From UBA2020 sp964551435 (GTDB lineage Bacteria; Pseudomonadota; Alphaproteobacteria; Micavibrionales; UBA2020), in contig CAZKBS010000002.1 of assembly GCA_964551435.1 (NCBI GenBank), positions 1 to 64,000 on the forward strand: a stretch of DNA of 64,000 nucleotides, in the 5' to 3' direction. Below the pieces are notes generated by a model, which saw nothing but the letters and a program-made list of their open reading frames with translations, was not told the DNA's origin and searched no databases. The first letter of the stretch is position 1. The number at the start of each line of letters is the position of its first letter. Below are positions 43,268 through 51,187 of the stretch, in pieces. Position numbers and translations under genes: made by a program.

Positions 43268-43855
43268 GATTTGCGCAGGCTTGAGAATATCGACGTCGCG
43301 CAGGACTGTCATGGTTCTGGCAGCCTCCGCCAGTTCGGCGGCGATGTGCGGCGGCAAAACAGGCTTCATGCTGCTTTCATTGAAGGCCACATTCATGAAA
43401 CTGGGGTGTTTTTTATCAAGACTGCTCAGGCTCAAGATCAGATCGGTCCCGCTGCCGTCGGCACGCTCCTGATATCTCGATTTATCCACCCGCCACAGGC
43501 CGTTTCTGAAGGTGGCAAAACCGTCTGTAGCGTCTTCTTCGATGCGCAGCTGCGACCCCGGATGGGGAAAGACCGCCTGCGGCTGACCCCCCGCATCAGC
43601 GGGCGGAAAAACCCGCATGCTGATCGGATTGAACGCCACCGTCACAAAACGCAGGCTATCCCAGTGGCCTATGCTTTTGAGCTTGAGGTAAGGACGCGGC
43701 GCGGCGTCTTGGGCGCGCTGTTCCTCGCGCAAGCCAATGATCTCCCATGTCTCGTGGCCATCCACCCAGCCGGGCGATAATTCCAGACCGCCTTTGACAT
43801 GGATTATGCAGCCCACTTCGGGCTTGATGGGGTTTGGGTCGTTTGGATGGTTCAT
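43244..43855 (-). CDS. unrecognised two-module protein (member A of repeat family)
   Basis: The 203-residue protein contains two copies of one module: about 15-85 (GCIIHVKGG, ETWEIIGL, YLKLKS, VTVAFNPISMRVF) and about 98-168 (SQLRIEEDA, GLWRVDKS, LILSLS, MNVAFNESSMKPV). The shared core is a W-hydrophobic strand, an alternating Leu strand and VAFN-x-x-S-M. The tail LRDVDILKPAQIKKR matches tails of the proteins at 60639 and 61157. No known family is recognised. The beta-strand pattern suggests a small barrel or SH3-like fold. It lies between serC and serA on the opposite strand. Confidence 0.75.
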   Translation of the reverse strand: MNHPNDPNPIKPEVGCIIHVKGGLELSPGWVDGHETWEIIGLREEQRAQDAAPRPYLKLKSIGHWDSLRFVTVAFNPISMRVFPPADAGGQPQAVFPHPGSQLRIEEDATDGFATFRNGLWRVDKSRYQERADGSGTDLILSLSSLDKKHPSFMNVAFNESSMKPVLPPHIAAELAEAARTMTVLRDVDILKPAQIKKRNAAP

Positions 43856-43878
43856 GAAAACTCCGTCACAACTGCATT

Positions 43879-43894
43879 AGGTATCCTTATACCT
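43879..43894. promoter_or_regulatory. inverted repeat in the serA / module-protein divergent region
   Basis: AGGTAT-CCTT-ATACCT, a perfect 6-bp inverted repeat, lies 24 bp upstream of the 43855 start and about 135 bp before serA. It could be an operator for either gene; this is a guess from position and symmetry. Confidence 0.35.
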
Positions 43895-44029
43895 CATTTA
43901 CATAAATTAAACAACAAAAATCTTAGCCCGAAGCGCCCCGAAACCCGCTTTGCCGTTTTATGGACTCGGCTACTGTGTCTATACTGCTTTGCAACAATAA
44001 CAATGCCAGTTGCCACGAGGAGTGTGCCC

Positions 44030-45619
44030 ATGACCGCCAACAAACCCAAAGTCCTTATCAGCGATAAAATGAGCCCGCAGGCCGAAGCGATTTTCAAAAG
44101 CCGCGGCGTCGATGTCATCGTCAAAACAGATCTGAAACCCGAAGAACTCGCCGCTGCGCTGAACGATGTCGATGGTCTTGCCATTCGCTCCTCCACCAAG
44201 GTCACGGCAGATATCCTGAAGAACGCGAAGAACCTGAAAGTCATCGGCCGCGCCGGTATCGGCGTGGATAACGTCGATGTTCCCGCCGCGACGGCAACGG
44301 GTGTTGTGGTCATGAACACGCCCTTTGGCAACTCCATCACCACGGCGGAACATACCATCGCGATGCTGATGTCGCTGGCGCGTCAAATTCCGCAGGCCAA
44401 TGCCTCCACCCATGCGGGCAAATGGGAAAAATCCAAATTCATGGGGCAGGAATTGTTCGGCAAGACGCTGGGCGTTATTGGCTGCGGCAACATCGGCGCC
44501 ATCGTGGCCGACCGCGCGCTGGGCCTGAAGATGAAAGTGATTGCGTTCGACCCCTTCCTCTCCGTCGAACGCGCGGTTGAACTGGGCGTTGAAAAGGTTG
44601 AACTGGAAGACGTGCTGACCCGCGCCGATTTCATCACCCTGCACACCCCGATGACCGACAGCACCCGCGGTATCATCAACAAGGCCGCGATTGCGAAAAT
44701 GAAAAAAGGCGTACGCCTCATCAACTGCGCACGCGGCGGCCTGATTGTCGAGGCGGACCTGAAAGAAGCCCTCGACAGCGGCCATGTCGCCGGTGCGGCG
44801 CTTGACGTGTTCGAAGAAGAACCGGCAAAAGCCAACCCGCTGTTCGGCCATGAAAACGTCATCTGCACCCCGCACCTTGGCGCATCGACCGTAGAGGCGC
44901 AGGAAAACGTCGCCCTGCAAGTCGCCGAGCAAATGGCGGATTTTCTGCTGCAAGGCGCCGTGGCGAATGCGGTGAATATGCCCTCCGTTTCCGCCGAAGA
45001 CGCGCCGAAGCTGAAGCCTTACATGAAACTCGCCGAACAGCTCGGCAGTTTCGCAGGGCAGCTGGCCGAAGCGGACACGCAGGAAATCCAGATTGAATAC
45101 GAAGGCCTCGTCGCCGGTCTCAACACCCGCCCGCTGACGGCGCTGGTGCTGGCAGGCTTCCTGAAGCCGTCGATGGAGGGCGTGAACATCGTATCCGCCC
45201 CCGCCCGCGCCAAAGAACGCGGCATGACGGTTGCCGAAACCAAGCGCGAAAAGAGCAAGGACTTCCTGACGCTGGTGCGCGTCACCGTCACCGGAAAATC
45301 GGGCAGCCACAGCGTGGCCGGCACGATTTTCGGCGGCGAGCAGCCGCGCCTTGTCGCCGTGGACAACGTGCCGATCGAAGCGCAGCTGGACGGCGAAATG
45401 CTGTTCATCCAGAACCTTGACAAACCGGGCCTGATTGGCGCGGTGGGGACGCTGCTGGGCAATGCGAACGTCAACATCGCCGACTTCAACCTCGGCCGTA
45501 TTCCGGGCAAGAGCAAGGCGATTTCCCTGATTTCGGTCGACAGCGCCGTGGATCCCAAAATCCTTGACGCCATCGACGCGCTCGAGCAAGTCGAAGTCGT
45601 CAAAATCCTGCGTTTCTAA
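44030..45619 (+). CDS. serA: D-3-phosphoglycerate dehydrogenase
   Basis: Start at 44030 (ACGAGGAG ribosome-binding site 8 bases upstream), 529 residues, the long SerA form. It has an N-terminal substrate domain, NAD-binding motif LGVIGCGNIGAIVADRAL, catalytic stretches VRLINCARGGLIVE and CTPHLGASTVEAQENVA, an intervening domain, and a C-terminal ACT domain (NLDKPGLIGAVGTLLGNANVNI in two parts) for serine feedback. It commits 3-phosphoglycerate to serine synthesis. Confidence 0.96.
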   Translation: MTANKPKVLISDKMSPQAEAIFKSRGVDVIVKTDLKPEELAAALNDVDGLAIRSSTKVTADILKNAKNLKVIGRAGIGVDNVDVPAATATGVVVMNTPFGNSITTAEHTIAMLMSLARQIPQANASTHAGKWEKSKFMGQELFGKTLGVIGCGNIGAIVADRALGLKMKVIAFDPFLSVERAVELGVEKVELEDVLTRADFITLHTPMTDSTRGIINKAAIAKMKKGVRLINCARGGLIVEADLKEALDSGHVAGAALDVFEEEPAKANPLFGHENVICTPHLGASTVEAQENVALQVAEQMADFLLQGAVANAVNMPSVSAEDAPKLKPYMKLAEQLGSFAGQLAEADTQEIQIEYEGLVAGLNTRPLTALVLAGFLKPSMEGVNIVSAPARAKERGMTVAETKREKSKDFLTLVRVTVTGKSGSHSVAGTIFGGEQPRLVAVDNVPIEAQLDGEMLFIQNLDKPGLIGAVGTLLGNANVNIADFNLGRIPGKSKAISLISVDSAVDPKILDAIDALEQVEVVKILRF

Positions 45620-45626
45620 ATCAAGG

Positions 45627-45683
45627 CACGGAAAGAAGCCCGATATCATGACCATGACAGCACTCTTCGGGCTTCTTTCCGTG
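45627..45683 (+). promoter_or_regulatory. 16-bp perfect stem-loop over a start codon
   Basis: Arms 45627-45642 (CACGGAAAGAAGCCCG) and 45668-45683 are perfect complements; the 25-nt loop holds the ATG at 45648. The GGAAAGAAG in the left arm is the likely ribosome-binding site of the membrane-protein gene. No T run follows, so this is not a standard terminator, though it starts 8 bp after the serA stop. It may block translation until opened. Confidence 0.7.
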
Positions 45684-46241
45684 GCCGCCATGCTGGCGGC
45701 GCGCCTGGCGTATTTCACCAGCATCTGGCGCGGCAAAACCCGCCCGCATGCTTTTTCATGGTTTATCTGGGGCGTGATTTCCTCCATCGGCTTTGCCGCG
45801 CAGTTTGCCGAAGGCGCCGGTGCGGGGTCATGGGCGCGCGGGTTTGGCGCGGCGACCTGTTTCCTGCTTGTGGGGATCAGCCTGTTTCACGGAGAGCGCA
45901 ATATCACCCGCGCCGACTGGATGACGCTGCTTGTGGCGCTGCTGGCCATCCCACTGTGGGTTTTCACCAAAACACCGGTATGGTCGGTCGTGCTGGTTTG
46001 TTTGATCGATACGGTCGGGTATTTGCCCACGGTGCGCAAATCATGGACGAAGCCGCAGTCTGAATCGGCGCTCAGCTATACCATCGGCTCGCTCGGCGCG
46101 TTTCTGACGTTGCTGGCGATTGAAAATTATACGGTATCGACCTGGCTTTATCCGGCGGTGCTGGTCATCAGCAACGGCGCTATGGCCCTGTTTTTGCTGG
46201 GACGCCGCGCCCGTCTGGCCGTCCCCGCGCCCGCCGCCTGA
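45648..46241 (+). CDS. integral membrane protein, unknown function
   Basis: A protein of 197 residues with about six to seven hydrophobic segments (FGLLSVAAMLAARLAYF, HAFSWFIWGVISSIGFAAQF, LLVALLAIPLWVF, VVLVCLIDTVGYLPTVRKSW). The VGYLPTVRKSW plus paired helices recall PQ-loop/SemiSWEET-type small transporters, but I am not sure of the family. The start and ribosome-binding site sit in a perfect 16-bp hairpin. It follows serA by 28 bp and may be co-transcribed. Confidence 0.8.
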   Translation: MTMTALFGLLSVAAMLAARLAYFTSIWRGKTRPHAFSWFIWGVISSIGFAAQFAEGAGAGSWARGFGAATCFLLVGISLFHGERNITRADWMTLLVALLAIPLWVFTKTPVWSVVLVCLIDTVGYLPTVRKSWTKPQSESALSYTIGSLGAFLTLLAIENYTVSTWLYPAVLVISNGAMALFLLGRRARLAVPAPAA

Positions 46242-46247
46242 AACTTG

Positions 46248-46278
46248 AACACGGCATGCAAAAGCGTGTTTATTTTTT
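46248..46278 (+). terminator. weak terminator
   Basis: AACACG pairs with CGTGTT across an 11-nt loop, followed by TATTTTTTAA. The stem is only 6 bp, so termination would be modest; it lies just after the membrane-protein gene stop. Confidence 0.45.
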
Positions 46279-46302
46279 AATAAACGGCGTTATTCTGTCG
46301 GT

Positions 46303-46845
46303 ATGACAAACAAATCAACATTTATCATAATTTTTCTAAGCCTGATTTTGTGCCTGCTGCCTGTGCACGCAGCGCAGAGCCTGAAGCCGCCGCCGGGGAT
46401 GGCACCGCAGCCGCAAAGCGTGGCCGAGATTCAAGTGTTCAAAAGCGAACGGCGCATGGAACTGCTCGACAAATACGGCAACGTCGTGCGCAGCTACCGC
46501 ATCGCGCTGGGTAAAAACCCGCTGGGCCACAAGCAGTACGAAGGCGACGGCCGCACCCCCGAAGGCACCTATTTCATCAATGCCCGCAATCCCAACAGCG
46601 ATTTTTACTTGTCGCTGCGCATTTCCTATCCCAGTGCCAAAGACCGCGCGGATGCCAAAAAACGCGGCCATAAACCGGGCGGCGATATTTTTATTCACGG
46701 CATGCCAAACGGCAAAGGCTGGATGTGGTGGAAATATAACACAAAATCCGACTGGACGAACGGCTGCATCGCCGTGGCCGATAAAGACATCAAAGAGATG
46801 TGGGGACTGATTGCGGATAAAACCCCGATTACCATCCGCCCCTGA
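46303..46845 (+). CDS. L,D-transpeptidase (YkuD domain), secreted
   Basis: The 180-residue protein has a signal peptide (FIIIFLSLILCLLPVHA) and a YkuD-family catalytic domain: GDGRTPEGTYFINARNP, the His in GGDIFIHGMPNG, and the nucleophile Cys in DWTNGCIAVADKD. Enzymes of this type form 3-3 cross-links or attach proteins in peptidoglycan in the periplasm. The TNGC motif replaces the more common HGC. It is 31 bp upstream of the secreted HExxH protein on the same strand. Confidence 0.9.
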   Translation: MTNKSTFIIIFLSLILCLLPVHAAQSLKPPPGMAPQPQSVAEIQVFKSERRMELLDKYGNVVRSYRIALGKNPLGHKQYEGDGRTPEGTYFINARNPNSDFYLSLRISYPSAKDRADAKKRGHKPGGDIFIHGMPNGKGWMWWKYNTKSDWTNGCIAVADKDIKEMWGLIADKTPITIRP

Positions 46846-46876
46846 CGCAGCTGCTAAATACAAGGAACGAGTATTC

Positions 46877-47608
46877 ATGACGCCGCACATGACGCGCTTT
46901 GCCATCCTGCTCGCCTTATCCGTCGCGGCATCGCCTGCGTTTGCAAATGAATGTCCGCCTGCCGCACCTGTCAGGGTCAATGTTACATTCGAACACAAGC
47001 CGAGCCCGGTTGAAAAGAATGTCACATCGCGCCAGCTGACCGATGAAATGCGCACCGCCGATATTCAGGCCGGCGGCGATAGCGATATTTTCGCAACCGA
47101 AGCGCACTGGATGGTTGGCGGGCTGAACCGCAGCCAGATCAAAACCTCTTATCAGATGCCCTATATGCGCCGCGACAACAAATCCGCTGGAACTTCATGC
47201 TTTATGCCGCAGGCATTCAACTACAACATCGTCTACGAAAACACTATTTTCATTGCAGAAGACTTCAAGCTGATGGGCTGCCGCTACAGCGCAACCATGG
47301 CGCATGAAAAACGCCACGAAAAAACCGATCTGAAACTGCTCGAAGATTACGCGGCAGACGCGCAAAAAACGCTGGAAGCCGCCGTCGCCGGTCTGCGCCC
47401 GATAGGCCCCGTCCCCACCGAAAATCTGGAGGCCGAATATACCAAAGCCATGGAATCCCTGACGGAAAAACTGCGCCCTGGGTATACCCGCATGCTGCAA
47501 ATGCGCCGCCAAAAGCAAGCCGACATCGATTCCTACGAAAACTACATGCGCGATACGGCCCTGTGCCCCGAACAGTTCCCGCGCTTTGACGAAGAAGCCG
47601 GAGAATAA
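46877..47608 (+). CDS. secreted protein with HExxH motif, putative metallopeptidase
   Basis: Start at 46877, 243 residues, with a signal peptide cleaved near AFA-NEC. The mature part has three to four cysteines and, at 143-147, HEKRH in SATMAHEKRHEKTD, which fits the HExxH zinc-peptidase motif; a helix with LLEDYAADAQKTLEAAV follows. I do not recognise the whole family with certainty; it recalls DUF922-like secreted proteins. Neighbours are an L,D-transpeptidase and trmFO (3-bp gap). Cell-wall work is a possibility. Confidence 0.75.
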   Translation: MTPHMTRFAILLALSVAASPAFANECPPAAPVRVNVTFEHKPSPVEKNVTSRQLTDEMRTADIQAGGDSDIFATEAHWMVGGLNRSQIKTSYQMPYMRRDNKSAGTSCFMPQAFNYNIVYENTIFIAEDFKLMGCRYSATMAHEKRHEKTDLKLLEDYAADAQKTLEAAVAGLRPIGPVPTENLEAEYTKAMESLTEKLRPGYTRMLQMRRQKQADIDSYENYMRDTALCPEQFPRFDEEAGE

Positions 47609-47611
47609 ACA

Positions 47612-48994
47612 ATGACAAAAACCGTTCACATCATCGGCGGCGGCATGGCCGGCTCCGAAGCGGCATGGCAAATCGCCGAAGCCGGTGTCAAGGTTGTACT
47701 GCATGAAATGCGCCCCGTGCGCAAAACCGATGCCCACCAGACGGAGAATTTCGCGGAGCTGGTCTGTTCCAACTCCTTCCGCTCCGACGATTTCGAACAT
47801 AACGCCGTCGGCCTTTTGCACGAAGAAATGCGTCGTGCGGGTTCTGTCATCATGTCGGCGGGCGATAAGCACAAAGTCCCCGCAGGTTCCGCCCTTGCGG
47901 TTGACCGCGACGCCTTTTCCGCTGACGTCACCGGACGGCTGAGCGCACATCCGAATATCACCATCGAGCGCGGCGAGATTGCCGGATTGCCGCCCGCGGA
48001 GTGGGATAACGTCATCATCGCGACAGGTCCGCTGACCTCTCCCGCGCTTACGGAAGCCATCGGCAAGCTGACCAACGAAGACCATCTGGCCTTTTTTGAT
48101 GCGATTGCGCCGATTATTTTCACAGAAAGCATCAATTTCGACATCGCCTGGTACCAGTCCCGCTACGACAAGCCGGGTCCCGGCGGGACGGGCAAGGATT
48201 ACATCAACTGCCCGATGGAGAAAAAAGAGTATTACAATTTTATCGAAGCCCTGCTGGCAGCCGAAAAAACCGAATTCAAGGAATGGGAAAAGAACACCCC
48301 CTATTTCGAAGGCTGCCTGCCCATCGAAGTCATGGCAGAGCGCGGCGCCGATACCTTGCGCTGGGGCCCGATGAAAGCCGTGGGCCTGACCAATCCGCGC
48401 GCAACCGAATTCCCGCGCCCGTGGGCGGTGGTGCAGCTGCGGCAGGATAATGCGCTTGGCACGCTTTACAACATGGTCGGGTTCCAGACCAAATTGAAAT
48501 ACGGCGAACAACAGCGCATCTTCCGCATGATACCGGGCCTGGAAAACGCCGAATTCGCCCGTCTTGGCGGCATCCATCGCAATACCTTTATCAATAGCCC
48601 CAAGCTGCTGGATACTTCGCTCAGATTGAAATCGATGCCGCGTCTGCGTTTTGCAGGCCAGATTACCGGCTGCGAGGGGTATGTTGAAAGCGCCGCCGTC
48701 GGCTTGATGGCGGGGCGTTTTGCCGCCGCGCAGGCGCTCGGCCTGCCGCCGCAGGTACCGCCGCCCACGACGGCGATGGGGGCGCTGCTGAACCACATCA
48801 CCACCGGCGCGAATGCCGAAACCTTCCAGCCGATGAACGTGAACTTCGGCCTGTTCCCGCCCGTGGACGAAGCGGCGCTGCTACAGGCCGGCAAAAAGAA
48901 AGTCGACAGCAAAGACCGCAAAAAGGCCATGAGCCAGCGTGCACTGAGCGACCTCGAATCATGGCTGGTTTCGCAAGCAAAAACAGGCACTTAA
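47612..48994 (+). CDS. trmFO: methylenetetrahydrofolate-tRNA-(uracil-5-)-methyltransferase
   Basis: The 460-residue flavoprotein begins with the FAD-binding motif VHIIGGGMAGSEAAWQIAEAG and has TrmFO/GidA-like stretches LVCSNSFRSDD, GPGGTGKDYINCPM and the late GQITGCEGYVESAAVGLMAG. It methylates U54 of tRNAs using methylene-THF and FADH2. Start has AATAAACA upstream and is 3 bp after the previous gene. Confidence 0.95.
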   Translation: MTKTVHIIGGGMAGSEAAWQIAEAGVKVVLHEMRPVRKTDAHQTENFAELVCSNSFRSDDFEHNAVGLLHEEMRRAGSVIMSAGDKHKVPAGSALAVDRDAFSADVTGRLSAHPNITIERGEIAGLPPAEWDNVIIATGPLTSPALTEAIGKLTNEDHLAFFDAIAPIIFTESINFDIAWYQSRYDKPGPGGTGKDYINCPMEKKEYYNFIEALLAAEKTEFKEWEKNTPYFEGCLPIEVMAERGADTLRWGPMKAVGLTNPRATEFPRPWAVVQLRQDNALGTLYNMVGFQTKLKYGEQQRIFRMIPGLENAEFARLGGIHRNTFINSPKLLDTSLRLKSMPRLRFAGQITGCEGYVESAAVGLMAGRFAAAQALGLPPQVPPPTTAMGALLNHITTGANAETFQPMNVNFGLFPPVDEAALLQAGKKKVDSKDRKKAMSQRALSDLESWLVSQAKTGT

Positions 48995-49071
48995 AATATT
49001 ACTTACCTGTAAAAGCCCGCTAATATGCTAGAATAAGAAATGCTTCCGCAGCCATCGGGAAGGTCTTTTTT

Positions 49072-49662
49072 ATGCTTACGTTTCTATATGCCGTTGTCAC
49101 CAGCGCCCTGCTGGCGGTTGTCGCGTTCAACGAATTCTACCAGCACAAGATGAAGGTATCGCCCATGCCGACGCCGCAATCGACGCGCAAGGCGATGCTC
49201 GGCAGTATTCACCAGACGTCACCCAAAGTGATTGCCGAGCTGGGCTCCGGCTGGGGTGGCATTGCTTTGGCTGCGGCGCAGCGTTTCCCACAGGCCAAAG
49301 TCATCGGCTTTGAAGGCTCTCTTATCCCGCTGCTATTCTCAAAACTCCGGTTGCTGGCGAACCCTCAAATCAAAAATGTGACGTTCGAGAAAAAAAATTT
49401 CTTTGAAAAAGATCTGCACGATGTGGATGTCGTCCTGTGTTACCTGTCCAATCCGCATATGGCGCAGCTGGAACCGAAACTGGACCGTGAATTGAAATGC
49501 GGCGCGGAAATTATCAGTTCGACATTTTACATGCCGCACTGGCGCGTACGCGAAAAAACAACCGTTGGCGGCATGTACGATACGGATATTTTCATCTACG
49601 AAAAAACCACGGCGCCCCTGCCCGCAGATCTTGCGCCTGCGGCGCTTAAACATGCGCGCTAG
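49072..49662 (+). CDS. membrane-anchored methyltransferase, FAM173/ATPSCKMT-like
   Basis: The 196-residue protein starts with a membrane helix (FLYAVVTSALLAVVAF), then a class I SAM-binding motif VIAELGSGWGGIALAAAQRFP. Later segments VVLCYLSNPHMAQLEPKLDREL and GAEIISSTFYMPHW match in pattern FAM173-type protein-lysine methyltransferases; the human member methylates the c subunit of ATP synthase. The bacterial substrate is unknown. It ends 4 bases into the 3' end of the convergent gene at 49659. Confidence 0.78.
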   Translation: MLTFLYAVVTSALLAVVAFNEFYQHKMKVSPMPTPQSTRKAMLGSIHQTSPKVIAELGSGWGGIALAAAQRFPQAKVIGFEGSLIPLLFSKLRLLANPQIKNVTFEKKNFFEKDLHDVDVVLCYLSNPHMAQLEPKLDRELKCGAEIISSTFYMPHWRVREKTTVGGMYDTDIFIYEKTTAPLPADLAPAALKHAR

Positions 49663-50459
49663 ACGAACAGCAAACGCAATTCACGCAGCAGCGGCGGCAC
49701 GCCCATGGCGGGTGCAAATACACCCCCCCCTGCACGGCGGATTTGTTTTTGATACATCCTCGATAACTTGTTCATGCGCCGCAAAGACTTGGGCGCTGTG
49801 CGCGCAACATCCGCAGCCTTGCGTTCGGCCCGCGCCAGAACAGCCATGACAACCGGCGATATTTTTGTGGCCGCACTGCCGTCATAAAGGTCATAGACGG
49901 ATATTTCCTGCTTATGCAACATATCTTCGGGGAGATAACAGCGGCGCTGGCGGAGATGCGCAGGCAACGCGCGCAGCAGCCCCGTGAGGCCATAGGCGGC
50001 AGCCACGTTATCAATATCGGACTCATTGGCGGTTTGTCCGGCAATTTTCATGGACAGTCGCAGAAGCGGCGCATTGGTATAAACCGCATATTTCACCATC
50101 CCGTCGAGATTGGACGGCAGACGGTCTTCAAGGTCGAATTCACGCGCGTACATCAGGCTATCGAAATCTTCGCGCGGCAGATTGTATTGGGCGATCGCCG
50201 CGCACAGCGGCTCCAGCACCTGATGTTTCAAAACCGCGCCCCGTTCATAATATCCGGCCAGCGCATCGCGCCACCATTGAAGGCGGATAAGGCCGAGCTG
50301 GGTTTCGGTCACGACCTCGCGCGTTTTGGCGATTTCATGGTGAAAGGCATAGAGTGCGAACAATCCCTCGCGCACAGGCGCGGGTTCGTAGAGGCTCAAA
50401 AGAAAACGGTCCGGATCGTGTTTCCGGACCATTTCTCCGCAATAAGACAAAGATGTCAT
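49659..50459 (-). CDS. squalene/phytoene synthase-family protein (NDUFAF6-like)
   Basis: The 266-residue protein has the family fold: FLLSLYEPAPVREGLFALYAFHHEIAKTREVV near the N-terminus, RLQWWRDALAGYY, and helix LSRMYQKQIRRAGGG at the end. The first aspartate-rich motif of true prenyl synthases (DxxxD) is not evident, and there are no carotenoid or hopanoid genes nearby. This fits the NDUFAF6 branch, which aids complex I assembly in mitochondria. It is 11 bp downstream of the secreted-protein gene. Confidence 0.85.
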   Translation of the reverse strand: MTSLSYCGEMVRKHDPDRFLLSLYEPAPVREGLFALYAFHHEIAKTREVVTETQLGLIRLQWWRDALAGYYERGAVLKHQVLEPLCAAIAQYNLPREDFDSLMYAREFDLEDRLPSNLDGMVKYAVYTNAPLLRLSMKIAGQTANESDIDNVAAAYGLTGLLRALPAHLRQRRCYLPEDMLHKQEISVYDLYDGSAATKISPVVMAVLARAERKAADVARTAPKSLRRMNKLSRMYQKQIRRAGGGVFAPAMGVPPLLRELRLLFV

Positions 50460-50470
50460 CGCGATTTGTA

Positions 50471-51175
50471 TTAATCGTTCATATAGAAGTCTTTGCCAAA
50501 GAACACTTTGTTCTTGGTGCTGACCGTACCGGGCTTCACGCGCGGCAGATGGAGTTTTTCATCCATCAGGAAGTTGCGGTAGTAGCCCGTGGCGAACGGA
50601 TGATAGCGGTCATCGAACTGCACAGAGTCGAGAATGCTCATGAACAGGCCCGCCCAGCGGTTGTATGCTTCACTGCGAGAGGAACAGGTGCCGACATAAC
50701 GCTTGCCGCCGTAGATGCTGGAAATCATCACGCCGTGCATTTTAATCAGGTTGCCCTGTTCGTCCTTGTTGTTGAACGCGACCTGAATGGCCGTTGCGTC
50801 GCCTTTGTCACCCAGACTGGCGGGAGAGAAGAAAGCGGTGATTTCAGCATCCAGCAGCTGGCCGGTTTCTTTTTCCCAATAATCCTGCGCGAGGGTATTG
50901 GCAACCGCTTCGTCGGTCAGTTTTTTGGGGTAAATCTTCAGGCGGCCGTCATCGCGCACTTGCAGGCTGCAGGTCGGCAGCTCTTCGGCCAGCGGGCCGG
51001 CGATGCGGATACGGGTATAGGGATGATCTTCCGTTTGCATGCTCCAGCTGTCGGGAAAAGAGATCGTGTAGCCGTGCGGAACGTCTTTCCAGACGAACGT
51101 ATCGGCTTTCGCTACGGGGCTAAAACCGACGACCAAAGCGGCTGCGACGATGGCGGCGCGGAAAATGTGACGCAT
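50471..51175 (-). CDS. secreted protein of unknown function, 234 residues
   Basis: A signal peptide (AAIVAAALVVGFSPVAKA) precedes a mature domain beginning DTFVWKDVPHGYTISFPDSWSMQTED, a pattern like PsbP/DUF1795-type beta-sheet domains. Two cysteines (TCSLQV, GTCSSR) may pair. No catalytic motif is seen. It lies 12 bp downstream of murJ on the same strand and 11 bp upstream of the phytoene-synthase-like gene, so the three may be co-transcribed. Confidence 0.75.
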   Translation of the reverse strand: MRHIFRAAIVAAALVVGFSPVAKADTFVWKDVPHGYTISFPDSWSMQTEDHPYTRIRIAGPLAEELPTCSLQVRDDGRLKIYPKKLTDEAVANTLAQDYWEKETGQLLDAEITAFFSPASLGDKGDATAIQVAFNNKDEQGNLIKMHGVMISSIYGGKRYVGTCSSRSEAYNRWAGLFMSILDSVQFDDRYHPFATGYYRNFLMDEKLHLPRVKPGTVSTKNKVFFGKDFYMND

Positions 51176-51187
51176 TCTAAAACTCCT

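Noticed and set aside
43979..45787. 602-codon open frame on the minus strand opposite serA
   Set aside because: Antisense shadow of serA; composition and lack of a start region rule it out.
47195..48796. 533-codon open frame on the minus strand opposite trmFO
   Set aside because: Antisense shadow of trmFO; no recognisable domain.
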